A stretch of DNA of 43,718 bases from an uncultured beta proteobacterium (GCA_903886275.1 CAISLN010000080.1:1-43718), one strand, 5' to 3'. Counted from the first letter of the stretch, positions 17,784 through 28,728 are shown. Notes: generated by a model not told the origin, from the letters alone. Numbers and translations are program-made.

Positions 17784-19307
17784 ATGACCGATAGACCCGC
17801 TGCAGCACGCCAGTCCCTTGCACCGCAACTTCTTCCTCCCCTGTTGCGCGCGCTGTTCTTTTCCGAGCAGCCCGCGGTGCCCTGCGACGCCTGCATCCAG
17901 ACCCATATTTCCTGGGTGCTGCTGGCGGGCGACTATGCCTACAAGTTCAAGAAGCCCTTGAAGCTGGCCTTTCTGGACTTCAGCACGCTGGCTCTGCGCA
18001 AACACTATTGCGAAGAGGAGTTGCGGCTCAACCAGCGCTATGCGCCCGATCTCTATCTGGATGTAATGCCCATCTATGGCACGCCCGAGCATCCCGCTTG
18101 GAGTGGTGTGGGTGGTCCCATTGAGTACGCCCTGCGCATGCGCCGCTTTGACGACAGGGCGCGGTTGGACCGGGTCTGCGAGCGCGGCGAATTGTCACCG
18201 GCCCATCTCACGGGTCTGGCGCGAAACGTCGTGGCGTTTCACCAATCTGCGCAGATCGCGCGGCCCGGTTCGGCGTTTGCCTCAGTGGCCACCATCCGAC
18301 AGCAGGCCCTCGATAACCTGGACGCCCTGTGCGCCATGGCCAAGGACGCTACCACGCGGGCACTGCGCCAATGGACCGAGCAGCAGTGCCGCTTGTTGGG
18401 GCCCTTGATGGAGCGGCGCCAACAGCAGGGCTGGGTGCGCGAATGCCATGGTGACTTGCACCTTGGCAACATGGTGTTGCGCGATGAAAAGGTCACGCTG
18501 TTCGACTGCCTGGAGTTCAGCGAGGAGCTGCGTTGGATCGACGTGGCAAGCGACCTGGCCTTCACCTGGGTGGACCTGCTGGCCCACCAACGTCCCGGTC
18601 TGGCGAGCTGGTTTTTGAACGAAGCCCTGTTGTGGAGCGGTGACTATGCGTCGGCCCCGCTGCTGCGCTTTTACGCGGTTTACCGCGCGCTGGTGCGGGC
18701 CAAGGTGGCCGCGCTGCAATCCAGCCCCAATCCTTCAAACGCTGCGGTGGACTACCAGGCTCTGGCACAGCGCCTGGTCACGCCCCAGCGCTTGAGCCTG
18801 CGCATCACCCACGGCCTGTCGGGCTGCGGCAAGACCTTTGCCACCAATGCCCTGCTGCAATCCGATGCCAGCGCCAACACCTTGAGGCTGAGAACGGATG
18901 CCGAGCGCAAGCGCCGCCTTCAGCATGGCCTGCTGGAGAAGACCGGCTCCGCGCTGGAGGCCGGCATCTACGCGGTACATGAGAGCGCCAGAACCTATGC
19001 CCATCTGTTGGACCTGGCCAGGGACCTGCTGCGCTCGCATTGGTCGGTCGTGGTGGATGGAACTTTTTTGCAGCGCGCCCAGCGCGATGCCTTTGCTCAA
19101 CTCGCCGCAGAAGAGGGGGTGGACTTCAGCATCATTGCGCCGCAGGCGCCACTGGCCGTTTTGCGCCAACGCGTAAGCCGACGTCAACAGAGCGGGGAAG
19201 ATCCGTCCGAGGCCACGCTGGAGGTGCTGGCCCATCAACTGGAGGTGCTTGAGCCCCTGGCTGCCGACGAGCCGGTCTGGCCCACGCTGGCCAGCCCCAA
19301 GCCCTAA
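17784..19307 (+). CDS. Bifunctional aminoglycoside-phosphotransferase-like / P-loop kinase-like protein
   Basis: A 507-residue fusion. The N-terminal half is an APH/choline-kinase-like fold with YAYKFKKPLKLAFLDF (about 52-67) and the catalytic motif HGDLHLGN (about 222), followed by a DCLEF metal-binding segment. The C-terminal half has a Walker A P-loop GLSGCGKTFATN at about 344-355 and resembles zeta-toxin or gluconate-kinase-like P-loop kinases. Fusions of this kind are widespread in proteobacteria and mostly uncharacterised, so the substrate is unknown. It starts after a GAGGG ribosome site. It ends convergently with the acid phosphatase, with a 4-bp overlap. Confidence 0.82.
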   Translation: MTDRPAAARQSLAPQLLPPLLRALFFSEQPAVPCDACIQTHISWVLLAGDYAYKFKKPLKLAFLDFSTLALRKHYCEEELRLNQRYAPDLYLDVMPIYGTPEHPAWSGVGGPIEYALRMRRFDDRARLDRVCERGELSPAHLTGLARNVVAFHQSAQIARPGSAFASVATIRQQALDNLDALCAMAKDATTRALRQWTEQQCRLLGPLMERRQQQGWVRECHGDLHLGNMVLRDEKVTLFDCLEFSEELRWIDVASDLAFTWVDLLAHQRPGLASWFLNEALLWSGDYASAPLLRFYAVYRALVRAKVAALQSSPNPSNAAVDYQALAQRLVTPQRLSLRITHGLSGCGKTFATNALLQSDASANTLRLRTDAERKRRLQHGLLEKTGSALEAGIYAVHESARTYAHLLDLARDLLRSHWSVVVDGTFLQRAQRDAFAQLAAEEGVDFSIIAPQAPLAVLRQRVSRRQQSGEDPSEATLEVLAHQLEVLEPLAADEPVWPTLASPKP

Positions 19308-19999
19308 TGTTGTTGCGTCGCCCGTAGCTCGGCGCGCGCCGCTGCCAGTTCTTTTTGGTATTGCGGCTTGGTGGCCATCACGGCGTGCAGCGCATAGGCC
19401 AGCAGCTTGCTCGCTTCAATATCGCTGCGGTAGTGCACACCGCAGACCAGGCGGTTGGCGGCGTAGTCGTTGGCGCGCAGCAGGATCAGGTCGCGCTTTT
19501 CGGGCAGCAGGTCCACCAGGGTCAGTGCCATCAGGTAACCGGTGGTAGCGTGGCCGCTGGGGTAGGCGTCGTTCTTGGTCTTGGTCAAGCAGACCGGGTG
19601 CAGGCTGGCATCGAGGTTGTAGGGGCGCACGCGGGCAAAGCCGGTCTTGGCCGGGGCGGTCGCAATGCCTTCGTCATTTTTCACGCGGGCCGAGAACGCC
19701 GCCGTCACTGGCAGGGTCTGCGCATTGAACCAATCGCCAAGTTGCGGCCTGAACAAAAAGATGCTTTCTTCCCTGTCGTCCGCCATGGCCATTGCGGTCT
19801 GTGCTGCGGTGCGCAGGCTCTCTATGCGGTGCAGCTCGGCGAGTTCGTTGCGGGTCTGCTCGGAATCTGATGCGCCGGGCGCCATCAGGATGTGCAGTGC
19901 CTGGGTTTCTTCTGCCGCTACAAACGAGGGGTCCTTGGCATAGCAAGAGAGGCTGCTGGCAAGGCAAAGGCAGAGCGCGCTGAGGGCAGAAATTTTCAT
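19304..19999 (-). CDS. Class A non-specific acid phosphatase (PAP2 superfamily), secreted
   Basis: A 231-residue protein with a signal peptide (MKISALSALCLCLASSLSCYA). The full PAP2/class A signature is present: KTGFARVRP (K-x6-RP), YPSGHATTGY (PSGH with catalytic His) and NRLVCGVHYRSDIEA (R-x5-H-x3-D). Role: periplasmic release of phosphate from phosphomonoesters. ATG 19999 is the start of the signal peptide; no clear ribosome site precedes it. Upstream on the same strand lie a terminator-like hairpin (20020-20051) and a four-unit Pho-box promoter (20106-20161). Induction by phosphate limitation is therefore likely, with a possible extra control in the ~100-nt leader. Confidence 0.9.
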   Translation of the reverse strand: MKISALSALCLCLASSLSCYAKDPSFVAAEETQALHILMAPGASDSEQTRNELAELHRIESLRTAAQTAMAMADDREESIFLFRPQLGDWFNAQTLPVTAAFSARVKNDEGIATAPAKTGFARVRPYNLDASLHPVCLTKTKNDAYPSGHATTGYLMALTLVDLLPEKRDLILLRANDYAANRLVCGVHYRSDIEASKLLAYALHAVMATKPQYQKELAAARAELRATQQH

Positions 20000-20019
20000 G
20001 GAGGTTGGTGATGAGATCG

Positions 20020-20051
20020 AAAAAAATGCGGCGGCCCTTGCGAGCCGCCGC
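20020..20051 (-). terminator. Intrinsic-terminator-like hairpin in the acid phosphatase leader
   Basis: On the minus strand an 8-bp GC stem (GCGGCGGC / GCCGCCGC, 20044-20051 with 20028-20035) has an 8-nt loop. It is followed by A and seven T (20020-20026). It lies between the predicted promoter and the ATG at 19999, with no gene upstream on that strand. It could be an attenuator. Confidence 0.65.
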
Positions 20052-20105
20052 GCCAAACTCTTGGAGAGAGGGACTGTATTGTTGGATTGCGCCAGGCGCA
20101 GTCGC

Positions 20106-20161
20106 ACGATAACCCGGATGTGTGACGCGCAATTGAAGGAACTGTGGCAATTGTTTGACAG
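20106..20161 (-). promoter_or_regulatory. Pho-box promoter of the acid phosphatase gene
   Basis: Read on the minus strand: CTGTCAA (20155-20161), TTGCCAC (20144-20150), CCTTCAA (20133-20139) and GCGTCAC (20122-20128), all in 11-bp register. Then 10 bp and a -10-like TATCGT (20106-20111). The predicted leader is about 100 nt. Confidence 0.72.
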
Positions 20162-20197
20162 GGTAGGCTGAGATGCAAGGGCGATCTGCACATGCCC

Positions 20198-20231
20198 TTG
20201 ACATCCCTCTGTCATCTGGGTTTGCTGCAAT
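20198..20231 (+). promoter_or_regulatory. Pho-box promoter of the metallophosphoesterase pseudogene
   Basis: TTGACAT (20198-20204), 4 bp, CTGTCAT (20209-20215), 10 bp, then -10-like TGCAAT (20226-20231). The predicted leader to ATG 20264 is about 26 nt. It is divergent from the acid phosphatase promoter, 36 bp away. Confidence 0.7.
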
Positions 20232-20263
20232 AGCGGGTTAGCCCTTACCTGATTGAAATTGCC

Positions 20264-21255
20264 ATGCGCTACAAACTGCTTTCGGCCCTCTTTGCGCTGC
20301 TGCTGTGCGCCACGTATGTGCAAGCAAAGGTGCCCAAGGCCGATCCGGTGTTGCTGCGCTTCTCTACCGTGGGCGATTCGCGCCAAGACCCTAAGGAGGC
20401 GGATGCGACCATGCTGCCTCTCACCGCGCAAGACAAGATCTGGCTGCAAAACACCAAAGCCTGGTCGCGCATCATGCGCGGCATTGAGGCGCAAAAATCC
20501 AAGCTGCTGTTTTTCAACGGCGACATGATCATGGGTTACGGCCTGGCCGGCCCCACGCCTGGCAACAGCGTGGCCGATGTGGTGGGCGATGGCCTTTTAC
20601 CGCCAATATGGGCGACCTGATCATTGATGCCGACCGCTTCCAGAAAATTGTCGGCAGCGCAGCAACGCACCTTGATGTGCAAAACAACGGCGCGCTCGAC
20701 GGCTTGACCAGCGACCAGAGCCAACTCTCCTATAGCTTTGATGTGGCCGATGCGCACTTCACGGTGGTCAACACCGACCCGGTGGGCCGGGACAATTCCG
20801 CCCCTGTGGTCTGGTTGGCCAAGGACCTGGAGCAGGCCAGGGCGCGCGGTGCCAAGCAGCTGTTTGTGTTTGGCCACAAGCCTGCGTTTACCTACTACTT
20901 TGGCATGGGTGAGAAGCCCCATCCCGGCATTGCCGGCCTGGACAAATCGGAGGCCGTGCGCGATGGTTTCTGGGATGTGATCGAGCCGTTTGGCGCGACT
21001 TATTTTTGCGGCCACGAGCATGCATTCCAGATGTCGCAGCCGCGCGGCGCGGCCTGGCAGGTGCTGGTGGGCAGCGGCGGCTCGCCGTGGGACGCGCAGC
21101 CCGGTGAAGTCACCAAAGCCCCGGCTACCGACCGCTCTTATGCCTGGGCCACGGTGTCCATTCACCAGAGCGGCCGGGTAGTTGTCGATGCCTATGCCTT
21201 TAGCGGCTCCTTGGGTCCGACCCGCCATGTCAAGCATGTGCTGCTGCCGCGCTGA
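20264..21255 (+). pseudogene. Broken secreted calcineurin-like metallophosphoesterase
   Basis: The N-terminal part (ATG 20264) has a signal peptide and the motifs TVGDSRQDP and FNGDMIMGYG, but stops at 20620. The C-terminal part continues in another frame from about 20608 with NTDPVG, FGHKPAF and CGHEHAFQM, to 21255. Between them, a third frame at 20589-20612 encodes AFYRQYG, which in this family precedes the GNHE metal motif. That motif is missing. The pattern fits at least one small indel plus a larger out-of-frame deletion inside the stretch GCCAATATGGG, which can be read as RQYG or as ANMG. The product would lack part of the dimetal site and be inactive. A sequencing or assembly error is the alternative. 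Confidence 0.82.
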
Positions 21256-21257
21256 CA

Positions 21258-21313
21258 CTGTCTTCAAATTGTCAGAGAAGCATCATCAAATTGCAGCACA
21301 GGGTCTTTAGCCT
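21258..21313 (+). promoter_or_regulatory. Pho-box promoter of the glycosyltransferase gene
   Basis: CTGTCTT (21258-21264), TTGTCAG (21269-21275), GCATCAT (21280-21286) and TTGCAGC (21291-21297) in 11-bp register. Then 10 bp and -10-like TAGCCT (21308-21313). The start codon GTG lies 6 bp further, at 21320, predicting a leaderless transcript. Confidence 0.68.
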
Positions 21314-21319
21314 AGCGGT

Positions 21320-22597
21320 GTGAAAACCTCAGACGACCTCCTCATCGAATCCTTCGCCACCGCGCCTGCGAGCCTTCGCATTGCCATCGTGACGGAGACC
21401 TTTGCCCCCGAAGTCAACGGTGTCGCCATGACGCTGGGACGCATTGTGGAGGGTCTGCTGCAGCAGGGCCATGCGGTGCAGCTGGTGCGGCCCCGCCAGG
21501 GCCACGAGGCCCAGGCACCGCGCGCCGGGCTGGACCAGGTGCTCTCGCACGGCATACCGGTGCCCACCTATGGCGAGCTGCGCTTTGGCCTGCCCTCCAA
21601 GGGGCGCCTGGTCAAGCTCTGGGCCGAACAGCGCCCAGACATCGTGCATGTGGTCACCGAGGGCCCCTTGGGCTGGTCGGCCGTGGCGGCGGCGCGCAAG
21701 CTGCATTTGCCGCTGACCAGCTCGTTTCACACCAACTTTCACAGCTACTCGCAGCACTACGGCATGGGCCTGCTCAAGTCACCCATCGAGAGCTATTTGC
21801 GCAAGCTGCACAACCGCACCCAGGCCACCATGGTGCCCACGCGCGCCATGCTGCAAGAGCTGCAGGGCCGTGGCTACGACAACGTCACCCTGGTGTCGCG
21901 CGGCGTGGCGATTGAACAGTTTCGCCCGGACTGTCGCTCAGAGGCATTGCGCGCCAGTTGGGGCGTGCAGCCAAGCGACCCGGTCGTCATTTTGGTGGGC
22001 CGCCTGGCCAAGGAAAAAAATGTCAGCCTGGTGGTGTCGGCGTTTCAAGCCATACGCGCAAGGCTGCCAAGGGCCAAGTTGGTGCTGGTGGGCGATGGCC
22101 CCTTGCGCAAATCGCTGCAGGAGCTGGTGCCCGATGCGCACTTTGCCGGCATCCGCCAGGGCGAGGAATTGGCCGCGCATTACGCCAGTGGCGATCTGTT
22201 TTTATTCCCCAGCCTGACCGAGACCTTTGGCAACGTGGTGCCCGAGGCGCTGGCCAGTGGACTGGCGGTGCTGTCCTACGCCAATGCGGCGGCGCTGGAA
22301 CTCATACGCGAGCAACACAACGGCCTGCTGGTGGCCAATGGCGATGAACTCGCCTTTGTGCAGGCCTCTGTGGCGCTGGCGCTGGACCTGCCACTGCAGC
22401 AGCGCCTGCGTGCAGCGGCCCCGCACAGCGTGTCGCACCTGGCCTGGAGCGCGGTGAGCAACAGCTTTGAGGGCGTGCTGCGCGATGTGCTGGCGCGCCA
22501 CGGCCAGCCCCATGACCAGCCCTTTGGCGCGGCCGCTCAGGCCGCGCGTTTGGCTCAGTCGCGCCAGCGCATCAGCGCATCGCCCATACGCAGTTGA
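21320..22597 (+). CDS. GT4-family glycosyltransferase, probably lipid-directed
   Basis: A 425-residue soluble or membrane-associated GT-B enzyme. The N-terminal acceptor domain begins LRIAIVTETFAPEVNGVAMTL, typical of GT4 enzymes acting on diacylglycerol, sulfolipid or phosphatidylinositol acceptors, followed by HVVTEGPLG and FHTNFHSYSQHYG. The C-terminal donor domain has ILVGRLAKEKN, LVGDGPL and the E-x7-E type site in FPSLTETFGNVVPEALASG. No transmembrane segment is seen. The start GTG 21320 has no ribosome site and sits directly after a Pho-box promoter. It converges with phosphatidylserine decarboxylase, with a 43-bp overlap. A role in replacing phospholipids with glycolipids at low phosphate is inference. 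Confidence 0.82.
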   Translation: MKTSDDLLIESFATAPASLRIAIVTETFAPEVNGVAMTLGRIVEGLLQQGHAVQLVRPRQGHEAQAPRAGLDQVLSHGIPVPTYGELRFGLPSKGRLVKLWAEQRPDIVHVVTEGPLGWSAVAAARKLHLPLTSSFHTNFHSYSQHYGMGLLKSPIESYLRKLHNRTQATMVPTRAMLQELQGRGYDNVTLVSRGVAIEQFRPDCRSEALRASWGVQPSDPVVILVGRLAKEKNVSLVVSAFQAIRARLPRAKLVLVGDGPLRKSLQELVPDAHFAGIRQGEELAAHYASGDLFLFPSLTETFGNVVPEALASGLAVLSYANAAALELIREQHNGLLVANGDELAFVQASVALALDLPLQQRLRAAAPHSVSHLAWSAVSNSFEGVLRDVLARHGQPHDQPFGAAAQAARLAQSRQRISASPIRS

Positions 22598-23436
22598 GTC
22601 CCCTGCGCCAGGCCCTCGCACAGCGAAAAACCGGCCGGTGCCAGGACGATGACGGTAGAGCCATGCTGGAACCAGCCCATCTCCTGACCCTTGGCCAGCG
22701 TGGCGTCGCAGGCAATGGTTTTGGCGCCCTTGTAGCCCATGTGGAACAGCACATCCAGAAAGCGCAGCCGGATGCTGGCGACCAAAATCGCCGCCACCGG
22801 AACCAGTGCAATGCGCTGGCCATTGATGCTGCCGCTGCCCTTGAGCGTGGTGCTGATAAAGGCGCGCTCGTTTTTGCAAAACAGTTTTTCCACCCTTTTG
22901 AGTGCAATCGGATTGACGTTCCAGGTGTCACCCGAAAAGTAGCGCACCTTGTCCACCCTGCAGTCGTAGGGCGCGTGGAAGCGGTGGTACATGGAGGAGG
23001 TCAGGCGCAGGGTCACAAAGCTGCCGTTGCGCCAGGGCTCCAGGTTTTCTTGCGAGCCCAGCAGGTCTTCCAGCGTGTACGGAAAGCCCTTGGCCTGAAA
23101 CACCTTGGTGCCCTCGATCGGCCCCTGCGCGCCGATGATGCCGTCCACCGGGCTGCTCATGACCTGGGGGTCTTGGTCTATGGTGCGCGCGCCCTCTTTG
23201 AGCTCGCGGGTGAAGCAGTCGTGCATGCTTTTGAAGTGCTGCTGTTTGGCCTCGCTCAGGTCCAGCGCGCTAAAAAATTTCCAGATGGCGATGGACGCCT
23301 TGGCTACCAAGGGGTTTTCTTGTTTGCTCAGGCGTCCCACCATCTGCGTCAACCAGCGCCGTGGCAGCCGGTTGGTGAGCAGGAAGTTCAGGTCCTCGTT
23401 GGCCAGGATGTCGTGTATTTGTTTTCTGATGGTCAT
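22555..23436 (-). CDS. psd: Phosphatidylserine decarboxylase proenzyme
   Basis: A 293-residue protein matching the PSD family. It contains SSPVDGIIGAQGPI, RLTSSMYHRFHAPYDCRV (active-site histidines) and, near the C-terminus, QHGSTVIVLAP. The latter holds the GS(T) site where autocleavage produces the pyruvoyl subunit. It makes phosphatidylethanolamine from phosphatidylserine at the inner membrane. ATG 23436 has an AAGGAAA ribosome site. It is divergent from the aminotransferase with only 44 bp between start codons, so each promoter must overlap the other gene or the gap. It overlaps the glycosyltransferase 3' end. Whether this is the housekeeping copy or a phosphate-responsive paralogue cannot be decided here. 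Confidence 0.9.
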   Translation of the reverse strand: MTIRKQIHDILANEDLNFLLTNRLPRRWLTQMVGRLSKQENPLVAKASIAIWKFFSALDLSEAKQQHFKSMHDCFTRELKEGARTIDQDPQVMSSPVDGIIGAQGPIEGTKVFQAKGFPYTLEDLLGSQENLEPWRNGSFVTLRLTSSMYHRFHAPYDCRVDKVRYFSGDTWNVNPIALKRVEKLFCKNERAFISTTLKGSGSINGQRIALVPVAAILVASIRLRFLDVLFHMGYKGAKTIACDATLAKGQEMGWFQHGSTVIVLAPAGFSLCEGLAQGTQLRMGDALMRWRD

Positions 23437-23480
23437 GTTGAAAGTTTCCTTAGTTTGTTTTGCATGGAAGGCAATACCCC

Positions 23481-25172
23481 GTGAATGAATCGTTTGGTTT
23501 GAATACCTTGGCCCCCTATGTCGCACTGGGCGCTGTGGGCAGCGCGGCCCTGTTCTTGGGCCTTAGCAAGGCGCGTGCGCGCCTGCAACTGTCTTTGGCC
23601 AAGCACCGCTCGCTGGCCGGACATCCGCGCATGGCGCGCCGCATTGCGGCCCTCCTGCCCAGCTACCGCTACGACGAAGACCAGGTCTTTGCCATCGATG
23701 GCGCGCCGCCCGAGGTGGTGGCCCGGCGCCGCACTGCCTTTGGCAGCCTGGTGGAGCGCGGACAGGTGCGCTATGCCAAGAGCCTGCAGGCCAGTGCGGT
23801 GGCCGCAGAGAGTCTGTCGGATCTGCAGTTCGTCAGCGCTTACAGGCTGCCGTTTCAGTTTCGCAAGTTGGCAGCGCAGGGGCTCAAGGTTGGCTCGTTT
23901 GTGCAAAGCAGCTCTGGCGTGACCGTGACCGATCTGGATGGCAATGTGTTGTATGACCTGACCGGCTCCTACGGCGTCAACCTGTTTGGCAACGACTTCT
24001 ACAAGCAGTGCATGGCCGAGGGCGCAGCCCTGGTGGCCGACCTGGGCCCGGTGCTGGGCGCCTACCATCCGGTGATGCTGGACAACCTGCAGCGCCTCAA
24101 ACGAGTCAGCGCCATGGAGGAGCTGTCCTTTCACATGTCGGGCACCGAGGCGGTGATGCAGGCCGTGCGCCTGGCGCGCTACCACAGCGGTCGCAACAAG
24201 CTGGTGCGCTTTTGCGGCTCCTACCACGGCTGGTGGGGCGATGTGCAGCCCGGCATTGGCAACCCCATCCATGCGCGTGACACCTTGAACCTGAGCGAGA
24301 TGAGCGAGGCCACGCTGCAGGTGCTGCGCAAGCGCCGCGACATTGCCTGCGTGCTCATCAACCCGCTGCAGGCCCTGCACCCCAATAAGCCCGCACCGAG
24401 CGATGGCGCCATCATGGACAGCTCGCGCAAGGCGCACTTTGACCGTGCCGCCTATACGGCCTGGTTGCAGGAGCTGCGCAAGATTTGCGATGAGCGCGGC
24501 ATCTGTCTGATTTTTGACGAGGTGTTTATGGGCTTTCGCTTGGCCCGGGGCGGGGCGCAGGAATACTTTGGCGTGCGCGCCGATCTGGTCACCTATGGCA
24601 AGACCCTGGGCGGGGGCTTTCCGATCGGCGTGCTCTGCGGCAAGCGCGCCTGGATGCGGCGCTTTCGCGAGGGCTCGCCCGCCGACATCTGCTTTGCACG
24701 CGGCACCTTCAATTCCCACCCCTATGTGATGGGCGCGATGAACCGCTTTTTGCACCGCTTGGAGGACGCCGACATCACCGCGCTCTATACCAATGTGGAT
24801 GCCACCTGGGATGCGCGCGCCGCTTTGATGAATAGCCGCTTGCAAGAGGCCGGTGTGCCGGTGCAGGTGGCCCATATGTCCTCGGTCTGGACCGTGATGT
24901 ATACCAAGCCTTCTAGCTTCAACTGGCTGTTTCAGTATTACCTGCGCCAGCAGGGCGTGGCCCTGAGTTGGGTTGGCACGGCGCGCCTGATCTGGAGTCT
25001 GAACTTCAGCGATGCTGAGTTTGAGCAGGTGGTGCAATGCTTTGTGCTCGCCGCGCAGGAGATGCAGGCCGACGGTTGGTGGTGGACGGATGGCCTGTCT
25101 AGCAACAAGCTGATCAAGCGGCGTTTGCTGCGCGAGATGCTGGCCGCCAAGTTTCGGGGTGTGGGGCAGTAG
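23481..25172 (+). CDS. Membrane-anchored class III PLP aminotransferase
   Basis: A 563-residue protein. The GTG at 23481 has a GGAAGG ribosome site; a TTG at 23460 is possible. Residues about 8-30 (LNTLAPYVALGAVGSAALFLGL) form a membrane segment. A helical region of ~100 residues follows, then a class III aminotransferase / glutamate-1-semialdehyde-aminomutase-like domain (about 140-540) with FHMSGTEAVMQAVRLAR, CGSYHGWW, LIFDEVFMGFRLA and the PLP lysine in YGKTLGGGFPIG. Most enzymes of this family are soluble, so the anchor is unusual. Its position between phosphatidylserine decarboxylase and a Pho-linked membrane protein suggests a lipid or head-group substrate, but the reaction is unknown. 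Confidence 0.82.
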   Translation: MNESFGLNTLAPYVALGAVGSAALFLGLSKARARLQLSLAKHRSLAGHPRMARRIAALLPSYRYDEDQVFAIDGAPPEVVARRRTAFGSLVERGQVRYAKSLQASAVAAESLSDLQFVSAYRLPFQFRKLAAQGLKVGSFVQSSSGVTVTDLDGNVLYDLTGSYGVNLFGNDFYKQCMAEGAALVADLGPVLGAYHPVMLDNLQRLKRVSAMEELSFHMSGTEAVMQAVRLARYHSGRNKLVRFCGSYHGWWGDVQPGIGNPIHARDTLNLSEMSEATLQVLRKRRDIACVLINPLQALHPNKPAPSDGAIMDSSRKAHFDRAAYTAWLQELRKICDERGICLIFDEVFMGFRLARGGAQEYFGVRADLVTYGKTLGGGFPIGVLCGKRAWMRRFREGSPADICFARGTFNSHPYVMGAMNRFLHRLEDADITALYTNVDATWDARAALMNSRLQEAGVPVQVAHMSSVWTVMYTKPSSFNWLFQYYLRQQGVALSWVGTARLIWSLNFSDAEFEQVVQCFVLAAQEMQADGWWWTDGLSSNKLIKRRLLREMLAAKFRGVGQ

Positions 25173-25187
25173 TTTTGGCAAATGCAT

Positions 25188-25222
25188 AAAAAAAGGGGCG
25201 CTGGGTAAGCGCCCCTTTTGTT
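25188..25222. terminator. Bidirectional intrinsic terminator
   Basis: The stem AAAAGGGGCGCT / AGCGCCCCTTTT with a 5-nt loop is flanked by an A-run on the left (25188-25194) and a T-run on the right. It lies between the convergent aminotransferase and membrane-protein genes and serves both. Confidence 0.88.
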
Positions 25223-25234
25223 TGGCGCAGTGCC

Positions 25235-25846
25235 TCAAGCCGCCGGACCCAGCGTCCCGCGCTGTTCAATCAGCTCGCCACGCAGCAGGGCCAGGGGGGC
25301 CTTGTGGTAGAGGTAGATGTCGTGAAAGGGGTCGGTCAGGATCTTGGTCATCCACACCAGACCGTCGAGCACTCCCTTGATGAAGAACAGGTGCACGGTG
25401 CGAAACAGCAGTCCGCCCACGCCTATGGCCAGCCACAGCAGACCCACATGGCGGGCAAAACCTTCGAAGCCGATGGCGGCATCGAACAGGCCAAAGGCGG
25501 TGGGTTGCAGCCAAAGCAACAAAGGCGCAGCCGCCCAGATCGCCAGCAGCACGATCTTGCGGCGCAGGTTGTAGCCCACCTTGATGGCTTCCTTGGTTTC
25601 TTGCGAGGCTTGGTTCACCTCGTCATAGCCCAGGGGCTCGAAGAAAAAATGGCCGCTTTGGCGTGTGGTCATAGACACCAACCAGGCCACCAGGGCGGCG
25701 GCGGCGGGGTCCACCAACAGCAGGGCGTAGGCCACCAAGAAGCTGATGGCGCTGATCAGGTGCAAGGTCTGGTTGATACGGCTGTGGTGGTAGTAGCGGT
25801 GGTCGTCCCAGCGCTGTGTCTTGAGTTGCCGAAAGAATTCATTCAT
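25235..25846 (-). CDS. Mpo1/DUF962-like small membrane protein
   Basis: A 203-residue protein with about four membrane segments (about 30-50, 50-65, 100-120, 130-155). Histidine-containing elements YYHHSRINQTLHL and RQSGHFFFEP resemble the Mpo1/DUF962 family, whose eukaryotic members act on 2-hydroxy fatty acids. The resemblance is from motif memory and moderate. ATG 25846 is preferred because the predicted -10 (25875-25880) lies just after the other ATG at 25876. A three-unit Pho box precedes it. It converges on the aminotransferase through a shared terminator. It is a candidate lipid-modifying enzyme of the phosphate-stress group. Confidence 0.6.
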   Translation of the reverse strand: MNEFFRQLKTQRWDDHRYYHHSRINQTLHLISAISFLVAYALLLVDPAAAALVAWLVSMTTRQSGHFFFEPLGYDEVNQASQETKEAIKVGYNLRRKIVLLAIWAAAPLLLWLQPTAFGLFDAAIGFEGFARHVGLLWLAIGVGGLLFRTVHLFFIKGVLDGLVWMTKILTDPFHDIYLYHKAPLALLRGELIEQRGTLGPAA

Positions 25847-25874
25847 GAGAGCGGTCTCTTGTTGCGATGCCTTC

Positions 25875-25919
25875 ATGCTAGAAGCAATTGATGGCAAACC
25901 CGTGACAAGCCCTGTGACG
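25875..25919 (-). promoter_or_regulatory. Pho-box promoter of the Mpo1-like gene
   Basis: On the minus strand: CGTCACA (25913-25919), TTGTCAC (25902-25908) and TTGCCAT (25891-25897) in 11-bp register. Then 10 bp and -10-like TAGCAT (25875-25880). The predicted leader is about 20 nt. Confidence 0.7.
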
Positions 25920-25930
25920 TTTTGGTGAAT

Positions 25931-25961
25931 GGCGGCGAAGGCATGGCTACGCCACGCCGCC
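25931..25961 (-). terminator. GC-rich hairpin after the histidine kinase gene
   Basis: Arms GGCGGCG (25931-25937) and CGCCGCC (25955-25961) enclose a smaller GGCGTAGCC stem. No T-run follows, so it is a weak or Rho-assisted 3' end at best. It lies between the kinase stop and the next Pho promoter. Confidence 0.4.
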
Positions 25962-25965
25962 CCGC

Positions 25966-28724
<2,759 letters not shown>

Positions 28725-28728
<4 letters not shown>

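Noticed and set aside
23415..23480. Pho box for psd or the aminotransferase
   Set aside because: Only isolated weak units (TTGCCTT on minus, TGGTCAT on plus) without a matching second unit and good -10.
23433..25238. 601-codon minus-strand open frame opposite the aminotransferase
   Set aside because: Antisense shadow; the plus strand carries the conserved PLP motifs, and the frame would run through the terminator at 25188-25222.
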